A stretch of 64,000 bases of DNA from Pseudomonas triclosanedens (GCF_026686735.1 NZ_CP113432.1:1116001-1180000), one strand, 5' to 3'; shown: positions 47,710 through 59,206, counted from the stretch's first letter. Numbers and translations: made by a program. Notes: a model not told the origin generated them from the sequence alone.

Positions 47710-49059
47710 ATGAGCGAACACAACCCGGCAGTAGGCCCGGATGTCCTGCCTGAGCTGCGCGAGCAGGTCGAGCGGATCATTGCCGAGGCTTCGCGTCAGG
47801 GCGCCAGCGCCTGTGAGGTGGCGGTCTCGGTGGAGCAGGGATTGTCCACGTCAGTGCGCCAGGGTGAGGTGGAAACCGTCGAGTTCAACCGCGACCAGGG
47901 CTTCGGCATCACGCTGTATGTCGGTAAGCGCAAGGGTTCGGCGAGCACGTCGGCTACCGGCATCGATGCCGTTCGTGAAACCGTGGCGGCAGCGTTGGCC
48001 ATTGCCAAGCACGCCTCTGAAGATGATTGCGCGGGGCTTGCCGACCCTGCGCTGATGGCGCGCGACCTGCCTGACCTGGATCTCTACCACGCCTGGCCGA
48101 TCACGCCGGAGCAGGCAGTCGAGCGAGCCCTGGCTTGCGAGGCGGCAGCTTTCGCCGCGGACGCGCGGGTGACCAAAGCCGATGGGACGACGGTGAACAC
48201 CCACCAGGGTTGCCGCGTCTACGGTAACAGCCACGGTTTCGTTGGCGGCTACGCCAGCACCCGCCACAGCCTGAGTTGCGTGATGATCGCGGAAGGCCAG
48301 GGGCAGATGCAGCGCGACTACTGGTATGACGTCAACCGTCGGGGCGACCTGCTGGCCAGTCCTGAGTCGATTGGACGGCGTGCTGCGGAACGAGCAGCCA
48401 GCCGCCTGGGCGCCCGTCCGGTAGATACTGCCGAGGTTCCGGTGCTGTTCGCGCCAGAGGTGGCGGTCGGGTTGTTCGGCCACTTCCTTTCGGCGATTTC
48501 CGGCGGCAGCCTGTACCGCAAGTCATCGTTCCTCGAAGGTACGCTGGGCCAGCGTCTGTTCCCTGAGTGGCTGACTCTTGATGAGCGTCCGCTGCTGGCG
48601 GGTGCACTGGGCAGCGCCTCGTTCGACAACGACGGCCTGGCTACCTATGCGAAGCCGTTCGTGGAAGGGGGTGACCTGGTCTCGTACGTGCTGGGCACAT
48701 ACTCTGGCCGCAAGCTGGGCATGCCCAGCACGGCGAACGCCGGCGGCGTGCACAACCTGTTCGTCAGTCACGGTGACGAAGACCAGGCTGCCTTGCTGCG
48801 TCGCATGGGGCGCGGGCTGCTGGTCACCGAGTTGATGGGGCAAGGCGTGAATCTCGTGACCGGCGACTATTCCCGCGGTGCTGGTGGTTACTGGGTGGAA
48901 AACGGTGAGATTCAGTTCCCGGTACAGGAGGTCACCATTGCGGCGAACCTGCGCGATCTGTTCCGCAACATCGTGGCCATCGGCAACGATGTGGAGTTCC
49001 GGGGCAATCTGCATACCGGTTCGGTACTGGTGGAGCGCATGACTGTCGCCGGAAACTGA
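47710..49059 (+). CDS. pmbA: Metalloprotease subunit PmbA (TldE)
   Basis: Catalytically inert-looking partner of TldD, 449 aa: it shares the fold but lacks the HExxxH motif. Landmarks are [60 protein letters not shown] and [20 protein letters not shown]. Together with TldD it forms the peptidase that completes microcin-type and antitoxin processing. It ends in a strong bidirectional terminator. Confidence 0.95.
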   Translation: MSEHNPAVGPDVLPELREQVERIIAEASRQGASACEVAVSVEQGLSTSVRQGEVETVEFNRDQGFGITLYVGKRKGSASTSATGIDAVRETVAAALAIAKHASEDDCAGLADPALMARDLPDLDLYHAWPITPEQAVERALACEAAAFAADARVTKADGTTVNTHQGCRVYGNSHGFVGGYASTRHSLSCVMIAEGQGQMQRDYWYDVNRRGDLLASPESIGRRAAERAASRLGARPVDTAEVPVLFAPEVAVGLFGHFLSAISGGSLYRKSSFLEGTLGQRLFPEWLTLDERPLLAGALGSASFDNDGLATYAKPFVEGGDLVSYVLGTYSGRKLGMPSTANAGGVHNLFVSHGDEDQAALLRRMGRGLLVTELMGQGVNLVTGDYSRGAGGYWVENGEIQFPVQEVTIAANLRDLFRNIVAIGNDVEFRGNLHTGSVLVERMTVAGN

Positions 49060-49072
49060 TTTCGCAAGCATG

Positions 49073-49100
49073 AAAAAGCCCGCCGGATGGCGGGCTTTTT
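49073..49100. terminator. Bidirectional intrinsic terminator between pmbA and npr
   Basis: AAAAAGCCCGCC, a four-base loop and GGCGGGCTTTTT form a perfect 12-pair stem with A and T tracts on either side. It can stop both pmbA (plus) and the rpoN-npr operon (minus). In PAO1, as I recall, several genes lie between these two; here only this element does. Confidence 0.95.
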
Positions 49101-49117
49101 CATGGAAGTTGTATTGA

Positions 49118-49390
49118 TCATTCGCCTTCGTCGAAGTAGTTGTTGATCAACTCGGCCAGCGCGTCCAGCGCCTCGTTCTCCTGCTCACCCTCCGCCGCGA
49201 GGTGCAGGTTCGTGCCCTTGCCGGCGGCGAGCATCATCACTGCCATGATGCTCTTGCCGTCGACGGTGCTTTCCGGATTGCGCCCAACGCGAATCTGGCA
49301 GGGATAACGTCCCGCCACGCCGACGAATTTGGCTGCCGCACGGGCGTGCAGACCAAGCTTGTTGATGATGGTGATTTCGAGGGCGGGCAT
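49118..49390 (-). CDS. ptsO: Nitrogen PTS phosphocarrier NPr (HPr-like)
   Basis: A 90-residue HPr homologue of the PTS-Ntr relay, passing phosphate from EI-Ntr (PtsP) to EIIA-Ntr. The active site is NKLGLHARAAAKFVG with H16, and the second HPr motif STVDGKSIMAVMMLAAGKGT includes the regulatory Ser region. Start MPALEITIINK at 49390. It is the last gene of the rpoN cluster, 32 bases after rapZ. Confidence 0.95.
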   Translation of the reverse strand: MPALEITIINKLGLHARAAAKFVGVAGRYPCQIRVGRNPESTVDGKSIMAVMMLAAGKGTNLHLAAEGEQENEALDALAELINNYFDEGE

Positions 49391-49422
49391 CGCGAGGGGC
49401 TGTCCTTTGTTGTGTGTTGCTA

Positions 49423-50280
49423 CTAGCTCAGGTCGCGGTGGCGAATCTGCACGTTGGTGAGGGTTTCCTTGAGGGCCTTGCCGATTCGCTCGGCCAGGTA
49501 GGTCGAGCGGTGCTGGCCGCCGGTACAGCCGATGGCGATGGTGACGTAGGCCCGGTTGCTCGCGGCGAAGCGCGGCAACCATTTGTTCAGGTAGCCGAGG
49601 ATATCCTGGTACATCTCCTCGACGTCGGCCTGCGCGGCCAGGTACTCCTGCACGTCGGAGTCGAGCCCCGTGTGCTCGCGCAGTTCGGGCTTCCAGTAGG
49701 GGTTGGGCAGGCAGCGCACATCGAACACCAGGTCGGCATCCACAGGCATGCCACGCTTGAATCCGAAGGATTCGACCAGGAATGCGGTACCCAGCTCGGG
49801 CTTGTTCAGCAGGCGCAGCTTGAGCACGTCGCGCAACTGATAGAGGTTCAGGTGCGTAGTGTTGAGCTTGAGATCGGCGAGGTCAGCGATTGGCGCCAGG
49901 AGGTTGCTCTCGTCGGCGATGGCCTCGGCCAGCGAGCGCGTGTCGGTGGTCAGTGGGTGGCGACGGCGCGTCTCTGAGAAACGCTTGAGCAGGGTTTCAT
50001 CGTCCGCATCGAGGTACAGAACGTCACACTGGATATGCTTGTCGCGGGCTTCCTGCAGCAGCTCTGGGAAGCGTTGCAGCTGGCTGGGCAGGTTGCGTGC
50101 ATCGATGGAAACGGCGACCTGCGGCTGCAGCAGTTCCGTATGGAGCAGCGCACGTTGCGCCAGGTCTGGAAGCAGGCTGGCCGGCAGGTTATCGATGCAG
50201 TAGAAGCCGCTGTCTTCGAGCACATTGAGCGCGGTGCTCTTGCCCGAGCCGGATCTTCCACTGACGATGATCAGGCGCAT
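49423..50280 (-). CDS. rapZ: RNase adapter protein RapZ
   Basis: A 285-residue P-loop protein that in E. coli directs the sRNA GlmZ to RNase E; the Pseudomonas target may differ. N-terminal Walker [19 protein letters not shown], then [17 protein letters not shown] and [20 protein letters not shown]. The C-terminal RNA/metabolite-binding half has [20 protein letters not shown]. It is flanked by ptsN (2-base gap) and npr, the conserved gammaproteobacterial order. Confidence 0.95.
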   Translation of the reverse strand: MRLIIVSGRSGSGKSTALNVLEDSGFYCIDNLPASLLPDLAQRALLHTELLQPQVAVSIDARNLPSQLQRFPELLQEARDKHIQCDVLYLDADDETLLKRFSETRRRHPLTTDTRSLAEAIADESNLLAPIADLADLKLNTTHLNLYQLRDVLKLRLLNKPELGTAFLVESFGFKRGMPVDADLVFDVRCLPNPYWKPELREHTGLDSDVQEYLAAQADVEEMYQDILGYLNKWLPRFAASNRAYVTIAIGCTGGQHRSTYLAERIGKALKETLTNVQIRHRDLS

Positions 50281-50282
50281 GA

Positions 50283-50750
50283 TCAGTGCCCGTTGTTCTG
50301 GAAGTCCACGACGATCCGGTACAGTTCCTCGCCGTTGGCGGCGTGGCGCAGACGGTCACGGACGTCGGAACGGTCGAGCATGGAGGCGATCTGCCGAAGC
50401 AGCTCCAGATGCTCCTCGGTGGCGGCTTCAGGTACCAGCAGGACGAACACCAGGTCTACCGGGGCGCCGTCGAGAGCGTCGAAGTCGACCGGGGAATCCA
50501 GGTGGAGAATGGCACTGATGGGCGATTGGCAGCCAGGGAGGCGGCAATGGGGAATGGCAATGCCATTGCCGAAACCGGTGGAGCCCAGGCGCTCCCGAGC
50601 CACCAGGTTTTCGAAGATGTCTTGCGCATCGAAACCTGGCAGCTCGCGAGCCACCAGGTTGGCGATTTGTTCGAGTACGCGTTTCTTGCTGCCGCCCGGC
50701 ACGTTCACCAGGGAACGGCCGGGGGTCAGGATTTGCTCGAGTCGAATCAT
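50283..50750 (-). CDS. ptsN: Nitrogen PTS enzyme IIA (PtsN)
   Basis: Regulatory EIIA-Ntr, 155 aa, which in its two phosphorylation states controls potassium uptake, sigma factor use and, in Pseudomonas, carbon storage. The phosphorylated His is H68 in [14 protein letters not shown]. The start at 50750 ([14 protein letters not shown]) was chosen over an ATG nine codons upstream for conservation. It lies between hpf and rapZ with short gaps (10 and 2 bases), so one transcript is likely. Confidence 0.95.
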   Translation of the reverse strand: MIRLEQILTPGRSLVNVPGGSKKRVLEQIANLVARELPGFDAQDIFENLVARERLGSTGFGNGIAIPHCRLPGCQSPISAILHLDSPVDFDALDGAPVDLVFVLLVPEAATEEHLELLRQIASMLDRSDVRDRLRHAANGEELYRIVVDFQNNGH

Positions 50751-50760
50751 AGGGAGAGGG

Positions 50761-51069
50761 TTAACGAACACCAACACCCTGTTGGCGCTCGAGGTATTTT
50801 TCCTTGTGCTTGATCAGTTGGCGGTCGAGCTTGTCGGTGAGCAGGTCGATGGCCGCGTACATGTCTTCATGTTCAGCACAGGCCACCACTTCGCCGCCGG
50901 CGATGTGGAGGGTGGCTTCGATTTTCTGCTTCAGTTTCTCGACCTCCATGATGACCTGAACATTGGTTATCTTGTCGAAGTGGCGCTCCAGTCTGCCGAG
51001 TTTTTCGACGACGTAGTCGCGCAGGGCGTCGGTCACATCCAGTTGATGTCCACTGATGTTGACTTGCAT
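50761..51069 (-). CDS. hpf: Ribosome hibernation promoting factor, short form
   Basis: A 102-residue HPF/YfiA-family protein that binds 30S in stationary phase and favours ribosome dimers. The sequence MQVNISGHQLDVTDALRDYV, then ITNVQVIMEVEKLKQKIEAT and AEHEDMYAAIDLLTDKLDRQ is typical. It lacks the C-terminal dimerisation domain of long HPF. It follows rpoN by 78 bases and is probably co-transcribed; stationary-phase induction through the rpoN region is common in Pseudomonas. Confidence 0.95.
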   Translation of the reverse strand: MQVNISGHQLDVTDALRDYVVEKLGRLERHFDKITNVQVIMEVEKLKQKIEATLHIAGGEVVACAEHEDMYAAIDLLTDKLDRQLIKHKEKYLERQQGVGVR

Positions 51070-51147
51070 ACCGCTTTCTCCTTATTGCCCGTGTGTAAGT
51101 GGCAGGTTATGGGGCCTGCCGCCGGAACACCTTGGCGTGGGTCAACG

Positions 51148-52650
<1,503 letters not shown>

Positions 52651-52732
52651 GGCTGGAACTAGGCACCTTGTTCGCTGGCGCGAAGCGCGCCATATCCACG
52701 ACTACGGACACCGGGGTGCCGCGAGGAAGCAA

Positions 52733-52738
52733 ATTATA
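52733..52738 (-). promoter_or_regulatory. Candidate -10 element upstream of rpoN
   Basis: A perfect TATAAT on the minus strand lies about 83 bases before the rpoN ATG within the 238-base lptB-rpoN gap. No good -35 is visible. It would allow rpoN and the PTS-Ntr genes to be expressed independently of the lpt operon. Confidence 0.35.
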
Positions 52739-52888
52739 TGCCTGAGTTTGGGCGCTTTGCCTAGGGGCTGTCGACCTTTCGTTACAACCCCGCATTCCGC
52801 CTGGCCGGGCGCGGCACGAAGCGCGACACCGGGTGAGGTCCCGGGTCGTGTGAAAAGCGGGGAACGCCGCCTGGCGACGGCCTTGGGG

Positions 52889-53614
52889 TCAAAGGCGGAA
52901 CTCGTGCCCCAGGTACACTTCCTTCACCAGGTCGTTGGCGAGGATGCTCTCGGCGCTGCCTTCGGCGATCAGTTGACCGTCGTTGACGATGTATGCCGTT
53001 TCGCAGATGTCCAGGGTCTCACGGACGTTGTGGTCGGTGATCAGCACACCGATACCCTTGGCCTTGAGGTGATGGATGATCTGCTTGATATCGCCCACGG
53101 AAATCGGGTCGACACCAGCGAAGGGTTCGTCCAGCAGGATGAACTTCGGCGAGCTGGCCAGGGCTCGGGCGATTTCCACTCGACGGCGTTCGCCACCGGA
53201 CAGGCTCATGCCGAGGTTGTCGCGGATGTGGTGGATGTGGAACTCCTCGAGCAGGCTTTCCAGTGCTTCCTGGCGACCGGCGCGATCGAGGTCGCTGCGG
53301 GTTTCGAGGATGGCGCTGATGTTGTCGGCCACCGACAGCTTGCGGAAGATCGAGGCTTCCTGGGGCAGGTAGCCGATGCCGGCGCGCGCGCGTCCGTGCA
53401 TGGGCAGGTGGGTGACGTCCTGGTCGTCGATGCGGACTATGCCCTGGTCGGCGCGGACCAGGCCGACGATCATGTAGAAGCAGGTGGTCTTGCCCGCTCC
53501 GTTGGGGCCGAGCAGGCCGACGATCTGTCCGCTTTCGATGCTCATGCTGACATCGCGGACGACTTGCCGGCTCTTGTAGCTCTTGGCGAGGTGCTGGGCG
53601 GTTAGCGTGGCCAT
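52889..53614 (-). CDS. lptB: LPS export ABC transporter ATP-binding protein LptB
   Basis: Cytoplasmic ATPase, 241 aa, driving LPS extraction with LptF/G. Walker [16 protein letters not shown], signature [16 protein letters not shown], Walker [16 protein letters not shown] and H-loop [12 protein letters not shown] are intact. The start shares one base with the lptA stop (53614). It is essential in most gammaproteobacteria. The downstream gap to rpoN is the longest in the cluster. Confidence 0.97.
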   Translation of the reverse strand: MATLTAQHLAKSYKSRQVVRDVSMSIESGQIVGLLGPNGAGKTTCFYMIVGLVRADQGIVRIDDQDVTHLPMHGRARAGIGYLPQEASIFRKLSVADNISAILETRSDLDRAGRQEALESLLEEFHIHHIRDNLGMSLSGGERRRVEIARALASSPKFILLDEPFAGVDPISVGDIKQIIHHLKAKGIGVLITDHNVRETLDICETAYIVNDGQLIAEGSAESILANDLVKEVYLGHEFRL

Positions 53615-54150
53615 TACTGCGCTTGATCCTGCTTTTTCTTGGGCTGGATGACCATGTCGATGCGCGGGCGCGGCGTGGTCACCTGGGTGCCCGTGGCACG
53701 GCCTGCGTTGACGATCTGGCGCTGGGTGTCATAGACGATCTTCTCGCCTTCGAAGGTATTGCCTTCCTGAATCACCTTCGCCTGGTCGATCAGCACGACG
53801 CGGTTCTGGGTGACGAAGTACTGGATCGTCAGGCCGTAGGCCTTGGTGATTTCTTTCTCCGGCGCGGGCTTCTGCTCGAAATAGGCGGGTTTGCCCACCG
53901 AGGTGACGACCTCGATATCGCCATTCTTGTTCTGTTTGAGCGTGACGGTATTGCCGGTCAGCTTCATGCTGCCCTGGGTCACCACCACATCGCCGCGGTA
54001 GACGGCGACACCTTGCTTGTCGTCCAGCTCGGCGCTGTCGGCCTGAACGCGAATGGGTTGTTCGCGGTCGGTGGGCAGTGCCCAGGTGGCCGGACTGCCG
54101 ATGGCGGCGGCGAGGCTGAGGAGAAGGGGAAGGGTGTTAACGAGCCTCAT
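53614..54150 (-). CDS. lptA: Lipopolysaccharide transport periplasmic protein LptA (LptH)
   Basis: Periplasmic bridge protein, 178 aa, whose stacked beta-jellyrolls carry LPS to LptD/E. Signal peptide [18 protein letters not shown], then the OstA core: [60 protein letters not shown]. The C-terminus is basic. In P. aeruginosa it is called LptH. It overlaps the lptC end by 14 bases. Confidence 0.94.
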   Translation of the reverse strand: MRLVNTLPLLLSLAAAIGSPATWALPTDREQPIRVQADSAELDDKQGVAVYRGDVVVTQGSMKLTGNTVTLKQNKNGDIEVVTSVGKPAYFEQKPAPEKEITKAYGLTIQYFVTQNRVVLIDQAKVIQEGNTFEGEKIVYDTQRQIVNAGRATGTQVTTPRPRIDMVIQPKKKQDQAQ

Positions 54151-54709
54151 GCTGACCTCTTACGTTGGACAGCAGGATCATCCGGCTGTCTTTCAGATAC
54201 GCTTTCATTCCATTCGCCGTGGTCACACCGTTGGGTTCGGTGATTTTCACCGGCTGGTCAGTCTGCGCATAGTCCTTGTCCGGGAACACCGTCATGCGGG
54301 TAGTGTTGAGCAGCAGCGTGCGGTTCTGCGCGTCGGTGCGGGCCACTCGCACGTCGTCGATCAATTCGACCTGCTTGCCTTCTGGGCCTACTTCGGCGCG
54401 GACGCTCTGTACGTGCCACGGCTCCGCTTCCTGTTCGCGATAGAAGAACAGGTCGGGGGTGGTCACCATCGTCACATCGGTTGCTTTCAGGTGTTCCAGC
54501 TTCTCCGCGGTCATCTCGTAGGCGAGACTGCCGTCGGCGCGGTATTGAACGCTGTGCGCGTTCACCGCATAGAAATCGATTGCGTCGCTGGTCTGCGACT
54601 TGATCTGGCGCTCGTTGAAGTCCAGGCGGACGTTCCAGTAATAGCCAAGCGCGATCAGCAGGATGGCTATCAGGACGAGCAGCAGTTTCTGGCGGAGTGT
54701 CTTGGGCAT
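54137..54709 (-). CDS. lptC: LPS export system protein LptC
   Basis: Bitopic inner-membrane protein, 190 aa, receiving LPS from LptB2FG. One N-terminal anchor (LLLVLIAILLIALGYYW), then a jellyroll: AVNAHSVQYRADGSLAYEMT, HVQSVRAEVGPEGKQVELID, PVKITEPNGVTTANGMKAYL. It lies eight bases after kdsC and overlaps lptA, so translation is likely coupled. Confidence 0.93.
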   Translation of the reverse strand: MPKTLRQKLLLVLIAILLIALGYYWNVRLDFNERQIKSQTSDAIDFYAVNAHSVQYRADGSLAYEMTAEKLEHLKATDVTMVTTPDLFFYREQEAEPWHVQSVRAEVGPEGKQVELIDDVRVARTDAQNRTLLLNTTRMTVFPDKDYAQTDQPVKITEPNGVTTANGMKAYLKDSRMILLSNVRGQHEAR

Positions 54710-54717
54710 GTTCGGCT

Positions 54718-55242
54718 CTAGAGGTACGCGCTTTGCGCGGCTTCGAGATTGCCCTGGGCGCGCAGGATCAGCTCGCAGAACTCACGTGCGGCACCTTCGC
54801 CACCGCGCGCCTGGGTAACGCCGTCGGCGTGCTGGCGGACGAACGGGTCGGCGCTGGCCACCGCCATGCCCAGCCCGGCGCGGCGAATCGCCGGCAGGTC
54901 GGGCAGATCATCGCCCAGGTAGGCGACCTCTTCATAGCCTAGACCGAGTTCGGCCAGCAGATGGTCGAGGGCGACCAGCTTGTCTTCGCGGCCCTGGTAC
55001 AGGTGATGGATTCCCAGGTTCTGCGCCCGCAGTTCGACCACTGGGCTCTTGCGTCCGGTGATGATCGCGGTACGTACGCCGGAGGCGATCAGCATCTTGA
55101 TGCCGTGGCCGTCCAAGGTATTGAAAGTCTTGAATTCACTGCCATCGGGCAGGAAGTAGAGCTTGCCGTCGGTAAGAACACCATCGACGTCGAACACCGC
55201 CAGGCGGACGGCCTTGGCGCGCTGCAGCAGGTCGGCGCTCAT
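54718..55242 (-). CDS. kdsC: 3-deoxy-D-manno-octulosonate 8-phosphate phosphatase KdsC
   Basis: Haloacid dehalogenase-family phosphatase, 174 aa, making Kdo from Kdo-8-phosphate. The HAD motif I is FDVDGVLTDGKLYF with both Asp residues, motif II in VRTAIITGRKS, and motif IV in VAYLGDDLPDLPAIRRAGL. There is no cap domain, consistent with a tetrameric C0-type enzyme. It abuts kdsD without a gap. Confidence 0.96.
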   Translation of the reverse strand: MSADLLQRAKAVRLAVFDVDGVLTDGKLYFLPDGSEFKTFNTLDGHGIKMLIASGVRTAIITGRKSPVVELRAQNLGIHHLYQGREDKLVALDHLLAELGLGYEEVAYLGDDLPDLPAIRRAGLGMAVASADPFVRQHADGVTQARGGEGAAREFCELILRAQGNLEAAQSAYL

Positions 55243-56217
55243 TCAGATCACTCCCGCGCGGGTCAGATCGTGGATATGCAGGACACCTACCGGATTGTCT
55301 TGCTCGTCGACCACGACGAGAACGCTGATCTTGTGGTCATCCATGATCTTCAGGGCTTCGGCAGCCAGCATGTCCGGACGTGCAGTCTTTCCGTGCACGG
55401 TCATGACCTGCTCGATATTCACCTGGCGGACATCCAGACCCTTGTCCAGGGTGCGGCGCAGGTCGCCGTCGGTGAAGATGCCGGCCAGTTTACCCTTGTC
55501 GTCGAGCACGATGGTCATGCCCAGGCCCTTGCGGGTCATTTCCAGCAGCGCGCCGCTGAGCGAGGTGCCCAGCAGAACCTGTGGCAGTTCTTCGCCGACG
55601 TGCATGACATTCTCGACCTTGAGCAGCAGCCGGCGGCCAAGAGCGCCGCCCGGGTGCGAGAAGGCGAAATCCTCGGCGGTGAAGCCGCGGGCTTCCAGCA
55701 GGGCGATTGCCAGCGCATCGCCGAGCACCAGCGAAACCGTTGTGGAGGATGTGGGGGCGAGGTTCAGCGGGCAGGCTTCCTGCTCGACGCTGGCGTCCAG
55801 GTTGACGACCGCAGCTTTGGCCAGCGGCGATTCCGGGTTGCCGGTCATGCTGATAAGGGTGATGCCCAGGCGTTTGATCAGCGGCAGCAGTGTGACGATT
55901 TCGGCGGTCGAGCCGGAGTTGGATAGGGCGATTACTACGTCATCGCGGGTGATCATGCCCATGTCGCCGTGACTCGCCTCGGCGGGATGCACGAAGAACG
56001 ACGGCGTGCCCGTGCTGGCGAGGGTGGCGGCTATCTTGTTGCCGACATGGCCGGACTTGCCCATGCCGACCACGACCACGCGGCCCTTGCAGGCCAGCAG
56101 CAGTTCGCAGGCGTGGGTGAAATTCGCGCCGATGCGCGCCAGCAGTGAGTCCACGGCGTCGCGCTCAAGACGAATTGTGCGTTGCGCCGAGTGGATGAAA
56201 TCGTGATTCTGGCTCAT
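55243..56217 (-). CDS. kdsD: Arabinose-5-phosphate isomerase KdsD
   Basis: First enzyme of Kdo synthesis, ribulose-5-phosphate to arabinose-5-phosphate, 324 aa. An N-terminal SIS domain (VVVVGMGKSGHVGNKIAATL, FFVHPAEASHGDMGMI, VIALSNSGSTAEIVTLLPLI) is followed by two CBS domains (from VMHVGEELPQVLLGTSLSGA; the second from VMTVHGKTARPDMLAAEAL). The start at 56217 (MSQNHDFIHSAQ) is normal; the frame stays open upstream without homology. It heads the kdsD-kdsC-lptC-lptA-lptB operon and is divergent from mlaF. Confidence 0.96.
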   Translation of the reverse strand: MSQNHDFIHSAQRTIRLERDAVDSLLARIGANFTHACELLLACKGRVVVVGMGKSGHVGNKIAATLASTGTPSFFVHPAEASHGDMGMITRDDVVIALSNSGSTAEIVTLLPLIKRLGITLISMTGNPESPLAKAAVVNLDASVEQEACPLNLAPTSSTTVSLVLGDALAIALLEARGFTAEDFAFSHPGGALGRRLLLKVENVMHVGEELPQVLLGTSLSGALLEMTRKGLGMTIVLDDKGKLAGIFTDGDLRRTLDKGLDVRQVNIEQVMTVHGKTARPDMLAAEALKIMDDHKISVLVVVDEQDNPVGVLHIHDLTRAGVI

Positions 56218-56250
56218 GTTCGAAAGGCGTGGGGCGAAATGAAGGGCGAG

Positions 56251-56256
56251 ATTATA
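56251..56256 (-). promoter_or_regulatory. Candidate -10 element of the kdsD-lpt operon
   Basis: A perfect TATAAT on the minus strand ends 34 bases before the kdsD ATG. No strong -35 is seen; the 244-base divergent region with mlaF is notably AT-rich around 56275-56330. Confidence 0.4.
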
Positions 56257-56343
56257 ACGGGAAAGCGCCAAAGGCTCATCACACACATTCTCAATGTGAT
56301 CGTATTTTGCTGAACATTGCCTTAACGAAGCGTGCCCCGACCC

Positions 56344-56373
56344 TTGGGGCGCCGCTTGCCGGAGTGCTATAGT
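56344..56373 (+). promoter_or_regulatory. Candidate sigma-70 promoter of mlaFEDCB
   Basis: TTGGGG (56344-56349) and TATAGT (56368-56373) are separated by 18 bases and lie about 90 bases before the mlaF ATG. Confidence 0.45.
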
Positions 56374-56461
56374 TCGCGGCCGTTCGGACTGTCGCGCCGT
56401 GTCACACTTTTGCCGTGGGGTGGCAGGCATACAGGGACAGCGCCGTGATGCAAGGAGTTCT

Positions 56462-57271
56462 ATGAGCACGAACGACCAATACGCCGTCGAGCTGAAGGGC
56501 CTGACCTTCAAGCGCGGGCAGCGTGCGATATTCAATAACGTGGACATCCGCATTCCGCGTGGCAAGGTCACCGGGATCATGGGGCCGTCAGGGTGCGGCA
56601 AGACAACCCTGCTGCGGCTGATCGCCGCCCAGTTGCGCCCGGCCAAGGGCGAAGTGTGGGTCAACGGGCAGAATCTCCCCACCCTCAGCCGTGGCGACCT
56701 GTTCGACATGCGCAAGCAGTTCGGCGTGCTGTTCCAGAGTGGCGCGCTGTTCACCGACCTCGATGTCTACGAGAACGTTGCCTTCCCGCTGCGGGTGCAT
56801 ACGCAGTTGCCGGACGAGATGATTCGCGACATCGTCCTGATGAAGTTGCAGGCCGTTGGACTGCGCGGGGCTGTGGACCTGATGCCGGACGAACTTTCCG
56901 GCGGCATGAAGCGTCGTGTGGCACTGGCGCGTGCGATTGCGCTGGACCCGCAGATCCTCATGTACGACGAGCCCTTCGTGGGGCAGGACCCCATTGCGAT
57001 GGGCGTTCTGGTGCGCCTGATCCGCCTGCTCAACGATGCCCTGGGCATCACCAGTATCGTGGTGTCGCACGACCTGGCGGAAACCGCGAGCATCGCCGAC
57101 TACATCTATATCGTCGGCGATGGTCGTGTGCTGGGTCACGGCACTCCGGCGGACCTGCAGCAGCTCGACGATCCGCGGGTGCGCCAGTTCATGAAAGGCA
57201 TCCCCGATGGCCCGGTGCCGTTCCATTATCCTGCCCGCGATTATCGCGTCGATCTGCTGGGAGAACGCTGA
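56462..57271 (+). CDS. mlaF: Phospholipid ABC transporter ATP-binding protein MlaF
   Basis: Cytoplasmic ATPase of the Mla system that keeps outer-membrane lipid asymmetry (called Ttg2A in older Pseudomonas work). The 269 residues have Walker [16 protein letters not shown], signature [16 protein letters not shown], Walker [16 protein letters not shown] and H-loop [23 protein letters not shown] precedes the ATG. The stop overlaps mlaE by one base. Confidence 0.96.
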   Translation: MSTNDQYAVELKGLTFKRGQRAIFNNVDIRIPRGKVTGIMGPSGCGKTTLLRLIAAQLRPAKGEVWVNGQNLPTLSRGDLFDMRKQFGVLFQSGALFTDLDVYENVAFPLRVHTQLPDEMIRDIVLMKLQAVGLRGAVDLMPDELSGGMKRRVALARAIALDPQILMYDEPFVGQDPIAMGVLVRLIRLLNDALGITSIVVSHDLAETASIADYIYIVGDGRVLGHGTPADLQQLDDPRVRQFMKGIPDGPVPFHYPARDYRVDLLGER

Positions 57272-58068
57272 TGCGCAAGACTTCACCGCTCGAGCGAGTC
57301 CGTCTGCTCGGGCGCGCGGGCCTCGATGTTCTCGAGGCGCTCGGCCGTTCCACCCTGTTCCTGGTGCATGCGATCTTCGGACGCGGCGTGCACAGCGGCG
57401 CTTTCCAGTTGCTGATCAAGCAGTTGTACTCCGTAGGTGTGCTGTCCCTGGCAATCATCGTGGTTTCCGGGCTGTTCATCGGCATGGTGCTGGCGCTGCA
57501 GGGCTACAACATCCTGGCGAGCTATGGTTCCGAGCAGGCCGTCGGCCAGATGGTGGCGCTGACGCTGCTGCGTGAACTGGGGCCGGTGGTGACCGGTCTG
57601 TTGTTCGCAGGACGTGCAGGTTCCGCGCTGACCGCCGAGATCGGCAACATGAAGTCCACCGAACAACTGTCGAGCCTGGAAATGATCGGCGTCGACCCGC
57701 TCAAGTACATCATTGCGCCGCGTCTGTGGGCAGGTTTCATTTCCATGCCGCTGCTGGCCGCTATCTTTAGTGTCGTGGGCATCTGGGGCGGCGCTCTGGT
57801 TGCGGTGGACTGGCTGGGCGTCTATGACGGCTCATACTGGTCGAACATGCAGAACAGCGTGCAGTTCACCAAGGACGTGCTCAACGGCGTGATCAAGAGC
57901 GTGGTGTTCGCCTTCGTGGTGACATGGATCGCCGTCTTCCAGGGCTATGACTGCGAGCCCACCTCGGAAGGTATCAGTCGCGCAACGACGCGCACCGTAG
58001 TCTATGCCTCCCTGGCTGTGCTGGGGTTGGACTTCATCCTGACCGCTTTGATGTTTGGAGACTTCTGA
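57271..58068 (+). CDS. mlaE: Phospholipid ABC transporter permease MlaE
   Basis: Inner-membrane permease, 265 aa, of the MlaE/TrnI family. Characteristic stretches are [40 protein letters not shown] and [20 protein letters not shown]. It is coupled at both ends: one-base overlaps with the mlaF stop and the mlaD start. It forms the MlaFEDB complex; P. aeruginosa homologues affect intrinsic resistance and solvent tolerance. Confidence 0.96.
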   Translation: MRKTSPLERVRLLGRAGLDVLEALGRSTLFLVHAIFGRGVHSGAFQLLIKQLYSVGVLSLAIIVVSGLFIGMVLALQGYNILASYGSEQAVGQMVALTLLRELGPVVTGLLFAGRAGSALTAEIGNMKSTEQLSSLEMIGVDPLKYIIAPRLWAGFISMPLLAAIFSVVGIWGGALVAVDWLGVYDGSYWSNMQNSVQFTKDVLNGVIKSVVFAFVVTWIAVFQGYDCEPTSEGISRATTRTVVYASLAVLGLDFILTALMFGDF

Positions 58069-58541
58069 TGCAAACCCGCACCCTGGAAATTGGTGTAGGC
58101 CTGTTCATTCTGGCCGGTCTGCTGGCCCTGCTGCTGCTGGCCCTGCGGGTCAGCGGGCTGACCATCGGCAACACAGGCGATACTTACAAGCTATACGCCT
58201 ACTTCGACAACATTGCCGGTGTGACCGTCCGTGGCAAGGTGACGATGGCTGGTGTCACCATCGGCAAGGTCACCGCGATCGACCTGGATCACGATACTTA
58301 CCGCGGCCGCGTGACGATGGAGATCAACAGCAAGGTCCAGAATCTGCCTGACGACTCCACCGCATCGATCCTCACCGCCGGCCTGCTGGGCGAGAAGTAC
58401 ATCGGTATCAGCGTTGGTGGCGACGAGGAACTGCTCAAGGATGGCGATACCATCAAGGACACTCAGTCTGCCCTGGTGCTCGAAGACCTGATCGGCAAGT
58501 TCCTGCTGAACTCGGTCAATAAAGACGACTCGAAAAAATGA
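58068..58541 (+). CDS. mlaD: MCE-domain lipid carrier MlaD
   Basis: Inner-membrane-anchored MCE protein, 157 aa. N-terminal anchor (GLFILAGLLALLLLALRVSG), then a single MCE domain: YAYFDNIAGVTVRGKVTMAG, VTIGKVTAIDLDHDTYRGRV and ILTAGLLGEKYIGISVGGDE. The hexameric ring of such domains makes the lipid channel on MlaE. It shares its first base with the mlaE stop. Confidence 0.96.
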   Translation: MQTRTLEIGVGLFILAGLLALLLLALRVSGLTIGNTGDTYKLYAYFDNIAGVTVRGKVTMAGVTIGKVTAIDLDHDTYRGRVTMEINSKVQNLPDDSTASILTAGLLGEKYIGISVGGDEELLKDGDTIKDTQSALVLEDLIGKFLLNSVNKDDSKK

Positions 58542-58552
58542 GGACTCATTCC

Positions 58553-59206
58553 ATGTTGAAAACCTTGCGTCGTGGCCTTCTGGTAGTGCTTGCCGTACTG
58601 CCGCTGTTCGCTCAGGCGGAGCAGAGTGCCCAGCAGGTTGTACAGCAGACCGTCGACAGTCTGTTGAGCGACCTGCAATCCAACAAGGCTTCCTACAAGA
58701 GCAATCCCCAGGCGTTCTACGACACCCTGAACCGCATCCTCGGCCCGGTTGTGGACTCCGAGGGCATCGCCAGGGGCGTAATGACCGTCAAGTATTCCCG
58801 CCAGGCTAGCCCGGAGCAGGTCAAGCGCTTCGAGGAGACCTTCAAGAGCAGTCTGTTCCAGTTCTACGGCAACGCCCTGCTCGAGTATGACAACCAGACC
58901 ATCCGTGTACTGCCGAGCACCGGCAAGCAGGATCCCGAGCGTGCCTCGGTCAACATGGAAGTCGTGGGCTCCAACGGCGCCGTCTATCCTGTGCAGTACA
59001 CAATGGTCAATCAGGGCGGCAACTGGCGCCTGCGTAACGTGATCATCAACGGCATCAACATCGGCAAGCTGTTCCGCGACCAGTTCGCGGACGCGATGCA
59101 GAAGAACCGCAACGACCTGGAAAAGACCATCGCCGGTTGGGGGCAGGTCGTCGCCAATGCCCAGGATGCTGCCAAGGGGCAGAAGCCGGAGGGTGGCCAG
59201 CAATGA
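58553..59206 (+). CDS. mlaC: Periplasmic phospholipid-binding protein MlaC
   Basis: Periplasmic lipid shuttle, 217 aa from the ATG at 58553, preceded by GAGGACTCATTCC; an ATG five codons earlier overlaps mlaD and is less likely. Signal peptide GLLVVLAVLPLFAQAE. The body has KSNPQAFYDTLNRILGPVVD, MTVKYSRQASPEQVKRFEET and GGNWRLRNVIINGINIGKLF, the canonical MlaC (Ttg2D) pattern. The stop overlaps mlaB by four bases. Confidence 0.95.
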   Translation: MLKTLRRGLLVVLAVLPLFAQAEQSAQQVVQQTVDSLLSDLQSNKASYKSNPQAFYDTLNRILGPVVDSEGIARGVMTVKYSRQASPEQVKRFEETFKSSLFQFYGNALLEYDNQTIRVLPSTGKQDPERASVNMEVVGSNGAVYPVQYTMVNQGGNWRLRNVIINGINIGKLFRDQFADAMQKNRNDLEKTIAGWGQVVANAQDAAKGQKPEGGQQ

